Position numbers and translations under genes: made by a program
Shown: piece after piece, positions 19,031 to 27,436 of the stretch
Position numbering within the stretch: position 1 is the stretch's first letter
Layout of the letters: each line of letters starts with the position of its first letter
Assembly (NCBI RefSeq): GCF_004353845.1
Contig: NZ_CP037864.1
Span: forward strand, 1,860,001 to 1,924,000
Direction of reading: 5' to 3'
DNA length: 64,000 nt
From: Citrobacter arsenatis
GTDB taxonomy: Bacteria; Pseudomonadota; Gammaproteobacteria; Enterobacterales; Enterobacteriaceae
Notes under the pieces: model-generated
Databases searched by the model: none
The model's input: the letters and a program-made list of their open reading frames with translations, nothing else
Told to the model about the DNA's origin: nothing

Positions 19031-19477
19031 TTATTCGAAGCGACGACGCGCATTGGCTTCACGCGCTGCGCGAGCAACTTCTACTGATACTACCCGGCGA
19101 CCAACCGGCCACAGGGCAATGGCTGCGATTTTGAAATTCGCAATGCCAACCGGGATACCAATAATCGTAATGCACTGGGCAATGCCGGAGACAATGTGCA
19201 TCAGGCACAACCACCAGCCGAAGAAAATCAGCCAGAAAATATTGAGCACGGTGCCACCAGTATTCAACAGGACGTTTTTACCTGCCGGATTAAGCTCATC
19301 AACATGAATTGCTTCGTTACCATAAGGAAACAGCGAGAGCCGGGTTATCTCCCAGCATGAGCGGGTCAGGGGGAGAGTAAAAATAAGCACAATACTGACC
19401 AGCGTAGCCAGCAGCCAGGCTAAGGTGGTGGCGAATCCCCCGAGCACAAAATTTAAAATATTCAGAACAGTACGCAT
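19031..19477 (-). CDS. yccF: YccF inner-membrane protein
   Basis: YccF is a small integral membrane protein with two YccF (DUF307) repeats and no assigned function. The 148-residue product starts MRTVLNILNFVLGGFATTLAW and has hydrophobic segments around residues 5-40 and 70-120, with basic residues at the C-terminus. A longer frame begins 32 codons upstream, but the E. coli protein begins at this ATG. It probably leads the yccF-yccS operon. Confidence 0.93.
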   Translation of the reverse strand: MRTVLNILNFVLGGFATTLAWLLATLVSIVLIFTLPLTRSCWEITRLSLFPYGNEAIHVDELNPAGKNVLLNTGGTVLNIFWLIFFGWWLCLMHIVSGIAQCITIIGIPVGIANFKIAAIALWPVGRRVVSVEVARAAREANARRRFE

Positions 19478-19602
19478 AAACCCTCGGTTAACTCTGGTTT
19501 TCTGTGAATTCGGCAATTGTAACGTTTTTTTGGGCTGGAGCACGTTTTCTCTGGCGGTTACACTGATAAGCAAACCTCTTCGTGTGGATCCGCTTGAGTC
19601 TT

Positions 19603-21657
19603 ATGGAACTGAAAGCAACTTCTCTTGGAAAACGTCTGGCACAACACCCTTACGATCGGGCCGTTATTCTTAATGCCGGGATTAAAGTTTCCGGCGATCG
19701 TCACGAGTATCTTATTCCGTTCAATCAGTTACTGGCTATTCATTGTAAACGCGGGCTGGTTTGGGGCGAGCTGGAGTTTGTGCTCCCGGATGATAAGGTG
19801 GTGCGGCTTCACGGCACGGAGTGGGCGGAAACCCAGCGCTTCCATCATCATTTGAATTCGCTCTGGCAGCAGTGGAGTCAGGAAATGAGCGACGTTGCTG
19901 CGGGAGTTTTACAACAGCAACTCGAGGCGATTGCGGCGCGCACCAGTGAAAATAAATGGCTGACGCGCGAGCAGACGTCAGGGCTGCAACAGCAGATTCG
20001 CCGTGCTTTTGCCGCATTGCCGCTCCCGCTCAATCGGCTGGAAGAATTTGACAATTGCCGTGAAGCGTTACGCCAATGCCAGGCATGGTTGAAGGACATT
20101 GAAGCTTGTCGCTTACAGCACAACCAGGCGTACACCGATGCCATGCTGGAAGAGCATGCCGAGTTTTTCCAACACATTGAATCCTCACCGCTGAATCCGG
20201 CCCAGGCGCGGGCGGTGGTGAATGGTGAACAATCATTATTGGTTCTTGCGGGGGCCGGAAGCGGCAAAACATCCGTCCTGGTCGCCCGTGCGGGCTGGCT
20301 ACTTGCGCGAGGGGAAGCGGCAGCTGAACAAATCCTGCTGCTGGCGTTTGGTCGTAAAGCAGCCCAGGAGATGGACGATCGTATCCGTGAACGTTTGCAT
20401 ACGGAAGAGATAACCGCACGTACGTTTCATTCACTGGCGTTACACATCATCTCGCAGGGGAGCAAAAAAGTCCCGACGGTGAGCAAGCTGGAAAATGATG
20501 CCGCCGCCCGTAGCAAACTTTTTATAGCGACCTGGCGCCAGCAGTGCAGCGAGAAGAAGGCACAGGCCAAAGGCTGGCGACAATGGTTAGAAGAAGAGAT
20601 GCAGTGGTCTGTACCTGAAGGTAACTTCTGGGATGACGAAAAATTACAGCGGCGGCTGGCCTCCCGGCTGGATCGTTGGGTGAGTCTGATGCGGATGCAT
20701 GGCGGAGCGCAGGCGGAGATGATCGCCAATGCTCCGGAGGAGATCCGCGATCTGTTCAGTAAACGCATCAAGCTGATGTCACCACTGCTCAAGGCCTGGA
20801 AGGGTGCTCTGAAAGATGAGAATGCCGTCGATTTTTCCGGGTTGATCCATCAGGCTATTGTCATACTGGAAAAAGGCCGGTTTATCAGTCCGTGGAAGCA
20901 CATTCTGGTCGATGAATTTCAGGATATTTCTCCTCAGCGTGCCGCATTGTTAGCCGCACTGCGTCAACAAAACTCTCAGACTACGCTGTTTGCCGTGGGC
21001 GATGACTGGCAGGCAATTTATCGGTTCAGCGGGGCGCAGCTTTCGTTGACTACCGCATTCCAGCAAAACTTCGGGGAGGGCGACCGTTGTCATCTTGATA
21101 CGACTTACCGTTTTAATAGCCGTATTGGCGAAGTCGCAAACCAGTTTATTCAGCAAAACCCTCACCAGCTTACGAAACCGCTCAACAGTCTGATGATTGG
21201 CGATAAAAAAGCCGTCACGTTGCTTGACGAAAGCCAGTTGGATCTGCTGCTGGATAAGCTGTCTGGGTTTGTGAAAGCAGACGAGAGAATTCTGGTGCTG
21301 GCGCGATACCATCATCTGAAACCGGCCAGTCTGGAGAAAGCCGCTACCCGTTGGCCCAAGCTACAGCTGGAGTTCATGACTATCCATGCCAGTAAAGGAC
21401 AGCAGGCGGATTACGTTATTGTTGTGGGGCTTCATAAGGGGAATGACGGTTTTCCAGCCCCGGCCCGCGAGTCGATTATGGAAGAGGCGTTGCTCCCGGC
21501 GGTGGAAGATTTTCCGGATGCCGAAGAGAGACGCTTGCTGTATGTGGCGCTAACGCGTGCGCGGCATCGGGTATGGTTGCTATTTAATAAAGAAACACCC
21601 TCGTGCTTTGTTGATGATCTCAAGCAACTGGATGTTCCGGTTGCCCGAAAACCCTGA
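19603..21657 (+). CDS. helD: DNA helicase IV (HelD)
   Basis: HelD is a superfamily I 3'-5' DNA helicase of the UvrD/Rep family, linked to recombination in E. coli. The 684-residue protein has Walker A AGAGSGKTS near residue 215, motif II VDEFQDIS, motif III AVGDDWQAIYRFSGAQ, motif V FMTIHASKGQQADYVI and motif VI LLYVALTRARHRV. The N-terminal 200 residues are the family-specific extension. The ATG at 19603 gives the same length as the E. coli protein; the upstream in-frame codon at 19582 lacks support. It is divergent from yccF. Confidence 0.96.
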   Translation: MELKATSLGKRLAQHPYDRAVILNAGIKVSGDRHEYLIPFNQLLAIHCKRGLVWGELEFVLPDDKVVRLHGTEWAETQRFHHHLNSLWQQWSQEMSDVAAGVLQQQLEAIAARTSENKWLTREQTSGLQQQIRRAFAALPLPLNRLEEFDNCREALRQCQAWLKDIEACRLQHNQAYTDAMLEEHAEFFQHIESSPLNPAQARAVVNGEQSLLVLAGAGSGKTSVLVARAGWLLARGEAAAEQILLLAFGRKAAQEMDDRIRERLHTEEITARTFHSLALHIISQGSKKVPTVSKLENDAAARSKLFIATWRQQCSEKKAQAKGWRQWLEEEMQWSVPEGNFWDDEKLQRRLASRLDRWVSLMRMHGGAQAEMIANAPEEIRDLFSKRIKLMSPLLKAWKGALKDENAVDFSGLIHQAIVILEKGRFISPWKHILVDEFQDISPQRAALLAALRQQNSQTTLFAVGDDWQAIYRFSGAQLSLTTAFQQNFGEGDRCHLDTTYRFNSRIGEVANQFIQQNPHQLTKPLNSLMIGDKKAVTLLDESQLDLLLDKLSGFVKADERILVLARYHHLKPASLEKAATRWPKLQLEFMTIHASKGQQADYVIVVGLHKGNDGFPAPARESIMEEALLPAVEDFPDAEERRLLYVALTRARHRVWLLFNKETPSCFVDDLKQLDVPVARKP

Positions 21658-21689
21658 AAAGCAGGCGGCCGTTGCCGCCTGGCTGGCGT

Positions 21690-22148
21690 TTATTTAAGGC
21701 GTTCTGCCAGATAGCGGGCGTAATCCGGGATCAGGATGTCCGTTGCATCGTTGAAGTTTGGCGACTGGATAATAAAATCGGCGGTCGAGACGTTCGTGGC
21801 AACCGGAATGTTCCATACCGTCGCCAGCCGCAGCAGGGCTTTAACATCCGGATCGTGAGGTACGGCGTTAAGCGGATCCCAGAAGAAGATCAGCACATCA
21901 ATTTTCCCTTCTGAAATCAGCGCGCCTACCTGCTGGTCACCCCCCATCGGGCCGCTCAGCATGGCGTTGACGTCCATTCCTGTCGCGCGTTGGATCAAGT
22001 TTCCTGTCGTGCCTGTGGCGTAAAGAACGTGCTTTTCCAGCAACGGCTGGTGGCGTTCCACCCAGCTCATCAGCATCTTTTTACAGTGATCGTGTGCAAC
22101 CAACGCAATATGTTTACGCGCTGGCAATGTGCGAGTCGTTAATTCCAT
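21690..22148 (-). CDS. mgsA: Methylglyoxal synthase
   Basis: MgsA converts dihydroxyacetone phosphate to methylglyoxal and phosphate, a bypass of lower glycolysis when phosphate is scarce or sugar phosphates accumulate. The 152-residue protein has LVAHDHCK at the N-terminus, the phosphate-binding TGTTG segment and the catalytic SGPMGGDQQ motif with its aspartate. The length equals that of E. coli MgsA. It is convergent with helD; a short AGGCGGC/GCCGCCT hairpin at 21663-21680 separates them. Confidence 0.97.
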   Translation of the reverse strand: MELTTRTLPARKHIALVAHDHCKKMLMSWVERHQPLLEKHVLYATGTTGNLIQRATGMDVNAMLSGPMGGDQQVGALISEGKIDVLIFFWDPLNAVPHDPDVKALLRLATVWNIPVATNVSTADFIIQSPNFNDATDILIPDYARYLAERLK

Positions 22149-22241
22149 AGTACAGCTCCCAAGTTAACCTGGTTACAGAGTACTGGAAGCACTTGACGCT
22201 GCAAGAGAAAGACAAAAAAAATGCGTAGGCGAACATAAATG

Positions 22242-22904
22242 TCATGAAGGGGGCTGTTTCTGCGCCCATTGCAAAAAGTTACTTCGTGTTTGCGCGTCGG
22301 CCTGCTGGTACCAATATTTTAAACGCTGCTCGGTCAGCGTTTGCGACTGAGGCGGCACGCGATCCAGTTCAGATACCCCGGAAAGCAGCGTACTGTCATC
22401 GGCCATCATCGTAGCAAACTGCGGCAATGATGCATGCTTAGCCGCTTTGTTATAGCGTTCCGTTTCCATTTCATAATCCACAATTTTCGCCGTGGACGTG
22501 ATTGACAAAATATCCAGCTTGACGGGAATCGGCATGGAGTCTCCATCCAGCAGTTCCACGCGTGGAGCGTCATCGAAATGCGTTGCGTCCCGCTCATTGT
22601 TCAGACGTGGGAGATGGAAATTAACCTGGCTGACGAGTTGAGTATCAAAGCTGATGACCAACGGGGGGGAAATATACAGACGTTCTTCGTGGCCGGACAA
22701 GCGAATGGTTTTTTCTACACGAAACACGAGCTGGTGCCGACCGTTTTCCAGCTCAATACTGTCGGCACCACGCAGTAATGAGCTGGAGACTTTTTTTCCG
22801 TCCAGCACCAGAAGGTCAATATCATTAGACAGACGTAAAGAGGTAGCAAAAACGGTTACCGGCAAACACAGGGCAATTAACGTTGTCACAATGCCGGCTT
22901 TCAT
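22242..22904 (-). CDS. csgI: CsgI/YccT family protein, curli synthesis inhibitor
   Basis: YccT is a periplasmic DUF2057 protein reported to inhibit curli assembly in E. coli and Salmonella. The 220-residue product has a signal peptide (MKAGIVTTLIALCLPVTVFA) followed by LRLSNDIDLLVLDGKKVSSSLLRG, which is typical of the family. The ATG at 22904 is preceded by AGGAGA. A start ten codons upstream is open but would bury the signal peptide. It is divergent from yccU. Confidence 0.92.
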   Translation of the reverse strand: MKAGIVTTLIALCLPVTVFATSLRLSNDIDLLVLDGKKVSSSLLRGADSIELENGRHQLVFRVEKTIRLSGHEERLYISPPLVISFDTQLVSQVNFHLPRLNNERDATHFDDAPRVELLDGDSMPIPVKLDILSITSTAKIVDYEMETERYNKAAKHASLPQFATMMADDSTLLSGVSELDRVPPQSQTLTEQRLKYWYQQADAQTRSNFLQWAQKQPPS

Positions 22905-23076
22905 AGGTTTCTCCTGTCCTGAAAATATCTGCATAAGATGTATCTAAATTTTTCGACAATCACGTTTACTAACATATAGACATATTTTTGAGTTTAGCTC
23001 TCATGCGCCAGTATGGGATGAATGGTTGCATGCTCAGGTTTGTCGTACACTTTGCTAAACAGCCTGGAGGAAAACG

Positions 23077-23490
23077 ATGAAAGAGACCGATATTGCTGGC
23101 ATTTTGACAACTACCCGTACGATTGCCCTGGTAGGCGCAAGCGATAAACCTGACCGCCCAAGCTATCGGGTGATGAAATATTTACTCGATCAGGGCTACC
23201 ACGTTATCCCTGTTTCACCGAAGGTTGCCGGGAAAACGCTGCTCGGACAGCAAGGCTATGCAACGCTGGCGGACGTGCCTGAGAAAGTGGATATGGTCGA
23301 TGTCTTTCGTAATTCAGAAGCGGCGTGGGGCGTTGCTCAGGAGGCTATCGCCATCGGTGCGAAGACGCTATGGATGCAGCTTGGCGTTATTAACGAGCAG
23401 GCGGCCGTGCTGGCGCGTGATGCTGGGCTGACGGTGGTGATGGATCGCTGCCCGGCGATTGAGATCCCACGACTGGGGCTGGCGAAGTAA
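23077..23490 (+). CDS. yccU: CoA-binding protein YccU
   Basis: YccU is a small cytoplasmic protein with a CoA-binding Rossmann domain and unknown role. The 137-residue product has the nucleotide-binding glycine region ALVGASDKPDRPSYRV near residues 18-33, and ends DRCPAIEIPRLGLAK with the conserved Cys-Pro. The length matches E. coli YccU. GGAGGAAA precedes the ATG. It is convergent with hspQ. Confidence 0.93.
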   Translation: MKETDIAGILTTTRTIALVGASDKPDRPSYRVMKYLLDQGYHVIPVSPKVAGKTLLGQQGYATLADVPEKVDMVDVFRNSEAAWGVAQEAIAIGAKTLWMQLGVINEQAAVLARDAGLTVVMDRCPAIEIPRLGLAK

Positions 23491-23515
23491 AATTGGTCTG
23501 TAGCCGGACAAAACG

Positions 23516-23551
23516 CACAGGCCCGAGAAGCGAAGCAACATCGGGCCTGTG
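23516..23551. terminator. Probable terminator hairpin between yccU and hspQ
   Basis: A perfect 11-bp stem CACAGGCCCGA / TCGGGCCTGTG with a 14-base loop lies between two convergent genes. T runs are poor on both sides, so termination is likely but not certain. Confidence 0.5.
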
Positions 23552-23557
23552 TTAGCA

Positions 23558-23875
23558 TCAATTACGCAGGCGCGGAGCCTGAAGCTGTTTACGGATTGTT
23601 CGCGCCAGTTCATCCATTGACGGTTGCTCCGGATGTTCTTCCTGTAGCTCGCTACTCAGCTGTGCTTCGGCCAGATACGTATGCACCGGCAGACCATTAT
23701 CGTCTTCCATCACCACGTGATACCAGGGAGCAGCGCGAAGTTCGTCGTTAACCGCCAGTTCATCAGCCGACGGCTCATCAAGCGAATATTCCGGGTCGAT
23801 ATCCACGACCACTCCGAGGTAACCTAACAGGGAATGGCGGACCTGCTGGCCGATACCGAATTTGCTGGCAATCAT
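23558..23875 (-). CDS. hspQ: Heat-shock protein HspQ
   Basis: HspQ is a small hemimethylated-DNA-binding-family protein that promotes degradation of mutant DnaA and acts as a specificity factor for Lon. The 105-residue product starts MIASKFGIGQQVRHSLLGYLG. A GTG two codons upstream is in frame, but GGAGG lies directly against it and six bases before the ATG at 23875, so the ATG is preferred. A sigma-32-type promoter lies upstream, overlapping the end of rlmI. Confidence 0.95.
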   Translation of the reverse strand: MIASKFGIGQQVRHSLLGYLGVVVDIDPEYSLDEPSADELAVNDELRAAPWYHVVMEDDNGLPVHTYLAEAQLSSELQEEHPEQPSMDELARTIRKQLQAPRLRN

Positions 23876-23902
23876 AGTCACCTCCCGGGAAATAGATACC
23901 CT

Positions 23903-23932
23903 CTATGTAAGGGTAATATTCCACTTTTCAAG
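23903..23932 (-). promoter_or_regulatory. Sigma-32 (heat shock) promoter of hspQ
   Basis: On the minus strand CTTGAAA is followed after about 14 bases by CCCTTACAT, close to the sigma-32 consensus CTTGAAA-N(13-15)-CCCCATNT. It starts next to the rlmI stop codon. Confidence 0.7.
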
Positions 23933-25144
23933 TTACATGATGCGACAGGCAAACCCTTTCAGATACAGCCCTTCCGGGTAGGTAGCGATCACCGGGTGAT
24001 CGGCGGCCTGACGGAACTGCTCTATAAATTGTACATCACGACCAGCATCTATTGCGGCATCAGCGATGATTTTCTGAAATAAATCGGTGGTCATAAGTCC
24101 GGAGCAGGAGAAAGTCAGCAGTACGCCGCCCGGGTTGAGTAACTGAATAGCCAGCATATTGATGTCCTTATAGCCGCGGCAGGCGCCCATCAACTGGCTC
24201 TTGTTTTCGACAAATTTCGGCGGATCCATCACGATGACATCAAATTTCTCACCGCGATCGCGATAGGCGCGCAGCAGTTTGAACACATCATCACGCACGA
24301 ATTCGGCTTTGCTCAGATCCAGCTTGTTCAACTCGACGTTCTGGCGGGCAATATCGAGCGCTTCCTGGGAGGTGTCGACGCTGACCACCTGACGGCATCC
24401 GCCCATTAATGCTGAGACCGCAAAGCCACCGGTATAAGAGAAGCAGTTCAGCACACGCTGGTTTTCCACATAACGGCGCGTGGCCAGGCGGCTGTCGCGT
24501 TGATCGAGGTAATAGCCAGTTTTGTGACCATGCTGAATATCAACCAGCAGCTTCATGCCATGCTCTTCGATAGGCAGCAGAGCAGGCGGCAGTTCACCCG
24601 TTACTGGCCCCTGGGTCAGTTCCATACCTTCTTTTTTACGCACGGCCACATCGCTTCGGTCATAAATCGCGCAGTCCGGGAAAACAATTTGCAGAGCGCT
24701 AATCAGCGCGGCGCGTTGGTATTCAGCCCCCGCACTGAGCAATTGCAACACCAGGAAGTTACCGAAGCGGTCAATAGTGACGCCCGGTAGACCATCGGAT
24801 TCTCCGGCGATCAGACGGTAGCTGTCCAGACCGTCCTTTTTCGCCAGCCAGTCGCGCCATGTTTGCGCCTGCTGCAAACGACGGGTGAAGAAATCAATAT
24901 CGATGGATTCAGACTTGTCGAAGGTCCAGACACGTGCACGGATCTGCGACGCAGGTGAGAAAGCGCCGCGCGCTAACCATTTACCCTGATGGTCAACAAT
25001 ATCAATAGTTTCACCGAGGTTGGCTTTACCTTCCATACGGGCGACAGCACCGGAAAATACCCATGGATGGCGGCGAAGTAAGGATTTTTCGCGCCCCTTG
25101 GCTAACACTAAACGAGGATAATGTGGAATTGTAGATTCAGTCAT
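23933..25144 (-). CDS. rlmI: 23S rRNA m5C1962 methyltransferase RlmI
   Basis: RlmI methylates C1962 of 23S rRNA using SAM. The 403-residue protein has an N-terminal PUA domain (RLVLAKGREKSLLRRHPWVFSGAV), the SAM motif NCFSYTGGFAVSALMGG and the catalytic VIVMDPPKFVENK. The ATG at 25144 gives a protein a few residues longer than the E. coli form (396); the extra residues are TESTIPHYP at the N-terminus. The 20-codon extension further upstream is not conserved. Confidence 0.95.
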   Translation of the reverse strand: MTESTIPHYPRLVLAKGREKSLLRRHPWVFSGAVARMEGKANLGETIDIVDHQGKWLARGAFSPASQIRARVWTFDKSESIDIDFFTRRLQQAQTWRDWLAKKDGLDSYRLIAGESDGLPGVTIDRFGNFLVLQLLSAGAEYQRAALISALQIVFPDCAIYDRSDVAVRKKEGMELTQGPVTGELPPALLPIEEHGMKLLVDIQHGHKTGYYLDQRDSRLATRRYVENQRVLNCFSYTGGFAVSALMGGCRQVVSVDTSQEALDIARQNVELNKLDLSKAEFVRDDVFKLLRAYRDRGEKFDVIVMDPPKFVENKSQLMGACRGYKDINMLAIQLLNPGGVLLTFSCSGLMTTDLFQKIIADAAIDAGRDVQFIEQFRQAADHPVIATYPEGLYLKGFACRIM

Positions 25145-25358
25145 GCGGAGCAACCTCTCACAAACAGTGACGCGGGCTGGAGTAAAGTACCAACCTGAAA
25201 CCATTAAAATAAAATGGCGCGTAGAGTAGCACAGATGATGAGGTCAATCATCAGCGTATGGCGCTGAGCGTTTCGGCACAAAACGCTATCACAGAGGCAC
25301 AGTTTCTTTTATTCCCAGCGTTTACATTGCTATTTCTTAATGAGAAAAAGGAAATACA

Positions 25359-25910
25359 ATGAAAGCTATCTACTCTCTGGCTACCGCCGCCATTGTCGCG
25401 TTGAGTTTTGATGCCTCTGCCGCCTCAACGTTTCGCCTCTCCAGCACCGACATACCCGCTAACCTGCAGTTAACGCAAAAACAGGTATTTAAAGGATTTG
25501 GCTGCAGTGGCGACAATATCTCCCCGCAGCTGAGCTGGCAAAATCCGCCAGCTGATGCCAAAAGTTTTGCCATTACGCTGTTTGATCCTGATGCGCCAAC
25601 GGGAAGTGGCTGGTGGCACTGGACTGTCGTAAATATTCCTGCTCAGGTCCACTCTCTTCCTGGCGGGGCCAGCATGGACAAGTTCCCCGCTGGAGCAGTT
25701 CAGGGACGCAATGATTTCGGGTATGCTGGATTTGGTGGCGCCTGTCCACCACCGGGCGATAAACCTCATCGCTATCAGTTTACCGTGTGGGCGTTAAATA
25801 CCGACGCGTTGCCAATTGACAGTAACGCCAGCGGCGCGTTGGTCGGTTTTATGCTGAACAGCCACGTGATTGCCAAAGCTGAATTAACCGCCACTTACGC
25901 AAGAAAATAA
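25359..25910 (+). CDS. Periplasmic PEBP / Raf-kinase-inhibitor-like protein, YbcL type
   Basis: The 183-residue protein has a signal peptide (MKAIYSLATAAIVALSFDASA) and a phosphatidylethanolamine-binding-protein fold: FDPDAPTGSGWWHWTVVNIP, then AVQGRNDFGYAGFGGACPPPGDKPHRY. Those motifs, the export signal and the length match E. coli YbcL better than cytoplasmic YbhB. A uropathogenic YbcL variant is reported to suppress neutrophil migration; whether this one does is unknown. AAAGGAAA precedes the ATG. It is followed after 13 bases by an AraC regulator, the same pairing as ybcL-ybcM of the E. coli DLP12 prophage. In E. coli nothing lies between rlmI and acyP here, so this is an inserted pair. 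Confidence 0.88.
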   Translation: MKAIYSLATAAIVALSFDASAASTFRLSSTDIPANLQLTQKQVFKGFGCSGDNISPQLSWQNPPADAKSFAITLFDPDAPTGSGWWHWTVVNIPAQVHSLPGGASMDKFPAGAVQGRNDFGYAGFGGACPPPGDKPHRYQFTVWALNTDALPIDSNASGALVGFMLNSHVIAKAELTATYARK

Positions 25911-25923
25911 AGAGGATACTCTG

Positions 25924-26712
25924 GTGCAGGATGTACATTTTCGCCATAACAACCTTACCACCGCTGAGGTGCGTTCCGGCCATTTGCATCGCTTGCACCG
26001 GGTTAAACTGTTTTCTGCTGCTATTTGCCATATTACGCAGGGAAGTAAGGTCATTATTCAGGATGAAAATCGTCTGGTTGCAGGGCCGGGTGAGCTGATT
26101 ATCATCCCGGCGAATACGCCTCTGGAGATAATTAATCAGCCGGAGCAGGGAGCATTTCGCTCGGATTTGCTGTTGCTGTCGACGCACATTATTACCGCGT
26201 TTAAAAATAACTGGGTCGAGGATTTCCCTCCGGCAAAACTGACATCGCTATGCACGCCCATGAGCAACGGGCTGGCATTTATGTGGGAAAGCCTGCTGAA
26301 TGCAGTACGCCAGGACTTACCTGCAAAATTGCAGGAGCATCAGGCGATGGGATTATTGTTGGCGCTACTGCATGATGGCGTAGCAGGGCCTCTGCTTATT
26401 GAGCGACGGTTTAATCTTACTGAACAGGTGCGACAACTTATTATGTTATCCCCTGCTAAGCTATGGACAGCTCAGGAGATTGCTGGTCATCTATCCATCG
26501 GTACCTCAACGCTGCGCAGACGCTTACAGATGGAATCGCAGAGTTACCGGCAAATCGTCGAAGAGGTGCGCATGTCCTGTGCGCTCTCTCAGTTGCAGTC
26601 GACCACGCTGCCGATTGGCGAAATTGCGTTACGCTGTGGCTATTTGTCAGGTTCTCGATTTACCGCAAGATTTCGCCAACATTACGGATGCCTGCCGAAA
26701 CAGGTGCGCTGA
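25924..26712 (+). CDS. AraC-family transcriptional regulator, YbcM-like
   Basis: The 262-residue protein begins with a GTG 13 bases after the ybcL-like stop, with AGAGGA just before it. The N-terminal cupin-like sensing region is about residues 10-150 (HRLHRVKLFSAAICHITQGS, IIIPANTPLEI). The C-terminal AraC DNA-binding domain has two helix-turn-helix segments: WTAQEIAGHLSIGTSTLRRRL and PIGEIALRCGYLSGSRFTARF. It probably controls the neighbouring ybcL-like gene, by analogy with other AraC regulators cotranscribed with a target. Its ligand is unknown. Confidence 0.88.
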   Translation: MQDVHFRHNNLTTAEVRSGHLHRLHRVKLFSAAICHITQGSKVIIQDENRLVAGPGELIIIPANTPLEIINQPEQGAFRSDLLLLSTHIITAFKNNWVEDFPPAKLTSLCTPMSNGLAFMWESLLNAVRQDLPAKLQEHQAMGLLLALLHDGVAGPLLIERRFNLTEQVRQLIMLSPAKLWTAQEIAGHLSIGTSTLRRRLQMESQSYRQIVEEVRMSCALSQLQSTTLPIGEIALRCGYLSGSRFTARFRQHYGCLPKQVR

Positions 26713-26758
26713 GGCCTCGGTAACTGTTCCTTCATTTATGTTGATAAGGAGAACCGCA

Positions 26759-27040
26759 ATGTCGAAAGTCTGCATCATCGCCTGGGTCTATGGCCGGGTT
26801 CAGGGGGTGGGATTTCGCTACACTACCCAGCATGAAGCACAACGGCTGGGGTTGACAGGCTACGCGAAGAATATGGATGACGGCAGCGTAGAGGTTGTCG
26901 CCTGCGGTGAAAGCGACCGGGTTGAACAACTGATGAAGTGGTTGAAAGCAGGGGGACCGAGCAGCGCCAGGGTTGATCGGGTTCTTAGCGAACCGCACCG
27001 CCCTGGCGATGAGCTAAAGGGATTTAGTATCCGCTATTAA
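26759..27040 (+). CDS. acyP: Acylphosphatase
   Basis: This small cytoplasmic enzyme hydrolyses acyl phosphates. The 93-residue product has the signature GRVQGVGFRYTTQHEAQRLGL, with the catalytic Arg, and GYAKNMDDGSVEVVACG, with the catalytic Asn. The reading frame runs 120 codons upstream through the AraC gene, but AAGGAG and the family start MSKVCIIAWVYG fix the ATG at 26759. Its last four bases overlap the convergent tusE gene, an arrangement also present in E. coli (yccX-tusE). Confidence 0.95.
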   Translation: MSKVCIIAWVYGRVQGVGFRYTTQHEAQRLGLTGYAKNMDDGSVEVVACGESDRVEQLMKWLKAGGPSSARVDRVLSEPHRPGDELKGFSIRY

Positions 27041-27366
27041 ATACATTTCACCGGTTTCGGCAGGCCAGCAATTTTCGTTGCCTGCTTAGCCGGACCTTTC
27101 GGAAACAGGCGGTAGAGATAACGGCTGTTGCCTTTCTCTTCGCCAAACTTGTTGGCCATCGCCTTTACCAGCATGCGGATAGCAGGGGAGGTATTAAACT
27201 CGAGATAAAACTCGCGTACGAAACGCACCACTTCCCAGTGTTCGGGGGAGAGGACGATCCCTTCGTTTTCGGCGATTTTCTCCGCCAGCGGTTCGCTCCA
27301 CAGCGTGGTATCTTTCAGATAGCCTTCGCTATCGGTTTCAATTTCATGGCCTGCAAAAATGAACAT
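27037..27366 (-). CDS. tusE: Sulfur relay protein TusE (DsrC family)
   Basis: TusE takes sulfur from the TusBCD complex and passes it to MnmA for 2-thiouridine formation at tRNA position 34. The 109-residue product ends GLPKPVKCI, with the penultimate cysteine that carries the persulfide. The DsrC fold motifs WSEPLAEKIAENEGI and HWEVVRFVREFYLEFNTSPAIRML are intact. This is the last gene before the fimbrial insertion. Confidence 0.96.
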   Translation of the reverse strand: MFIFAGHEIETDSEGYLKDTTLWSEPLAEKIAENEGIVLSPEHWEVVRFVREFYLEFNTSPAIRMLVKAMANKFGEEKGNSRYLYRLFPKGPAKQATKIAGLPKPVKCI

Positions 27367-27384
27367 AGTGCTCTGTCGATAAAG

Positions 27385-27420
27385 TAAAAAACCGCCCCTA
27401 GTTTAGCAAATAAGGGGCGG
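27385..27420 (-). terminator. Terminator of the fimbrial operon
   Basis: A CCGCCCCT / AGGGGCGG stem is followed on the minus strand by TTTTTTAC. It closes the minus-strand fimbrial transcript after the LuxR-type gene, just before tusE. Confidence 0.8.
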
Positions 27421-27436
27421 CGTGAGAAACCTCCAC

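Noticed and set aside
21663..21680. Hairpin AGGCGGC/GCCGCCT as a terminator between helD and mgsA
   Set aside because: The stem is short and no proper T run follows on either strand; kept only as a note under mgsA.
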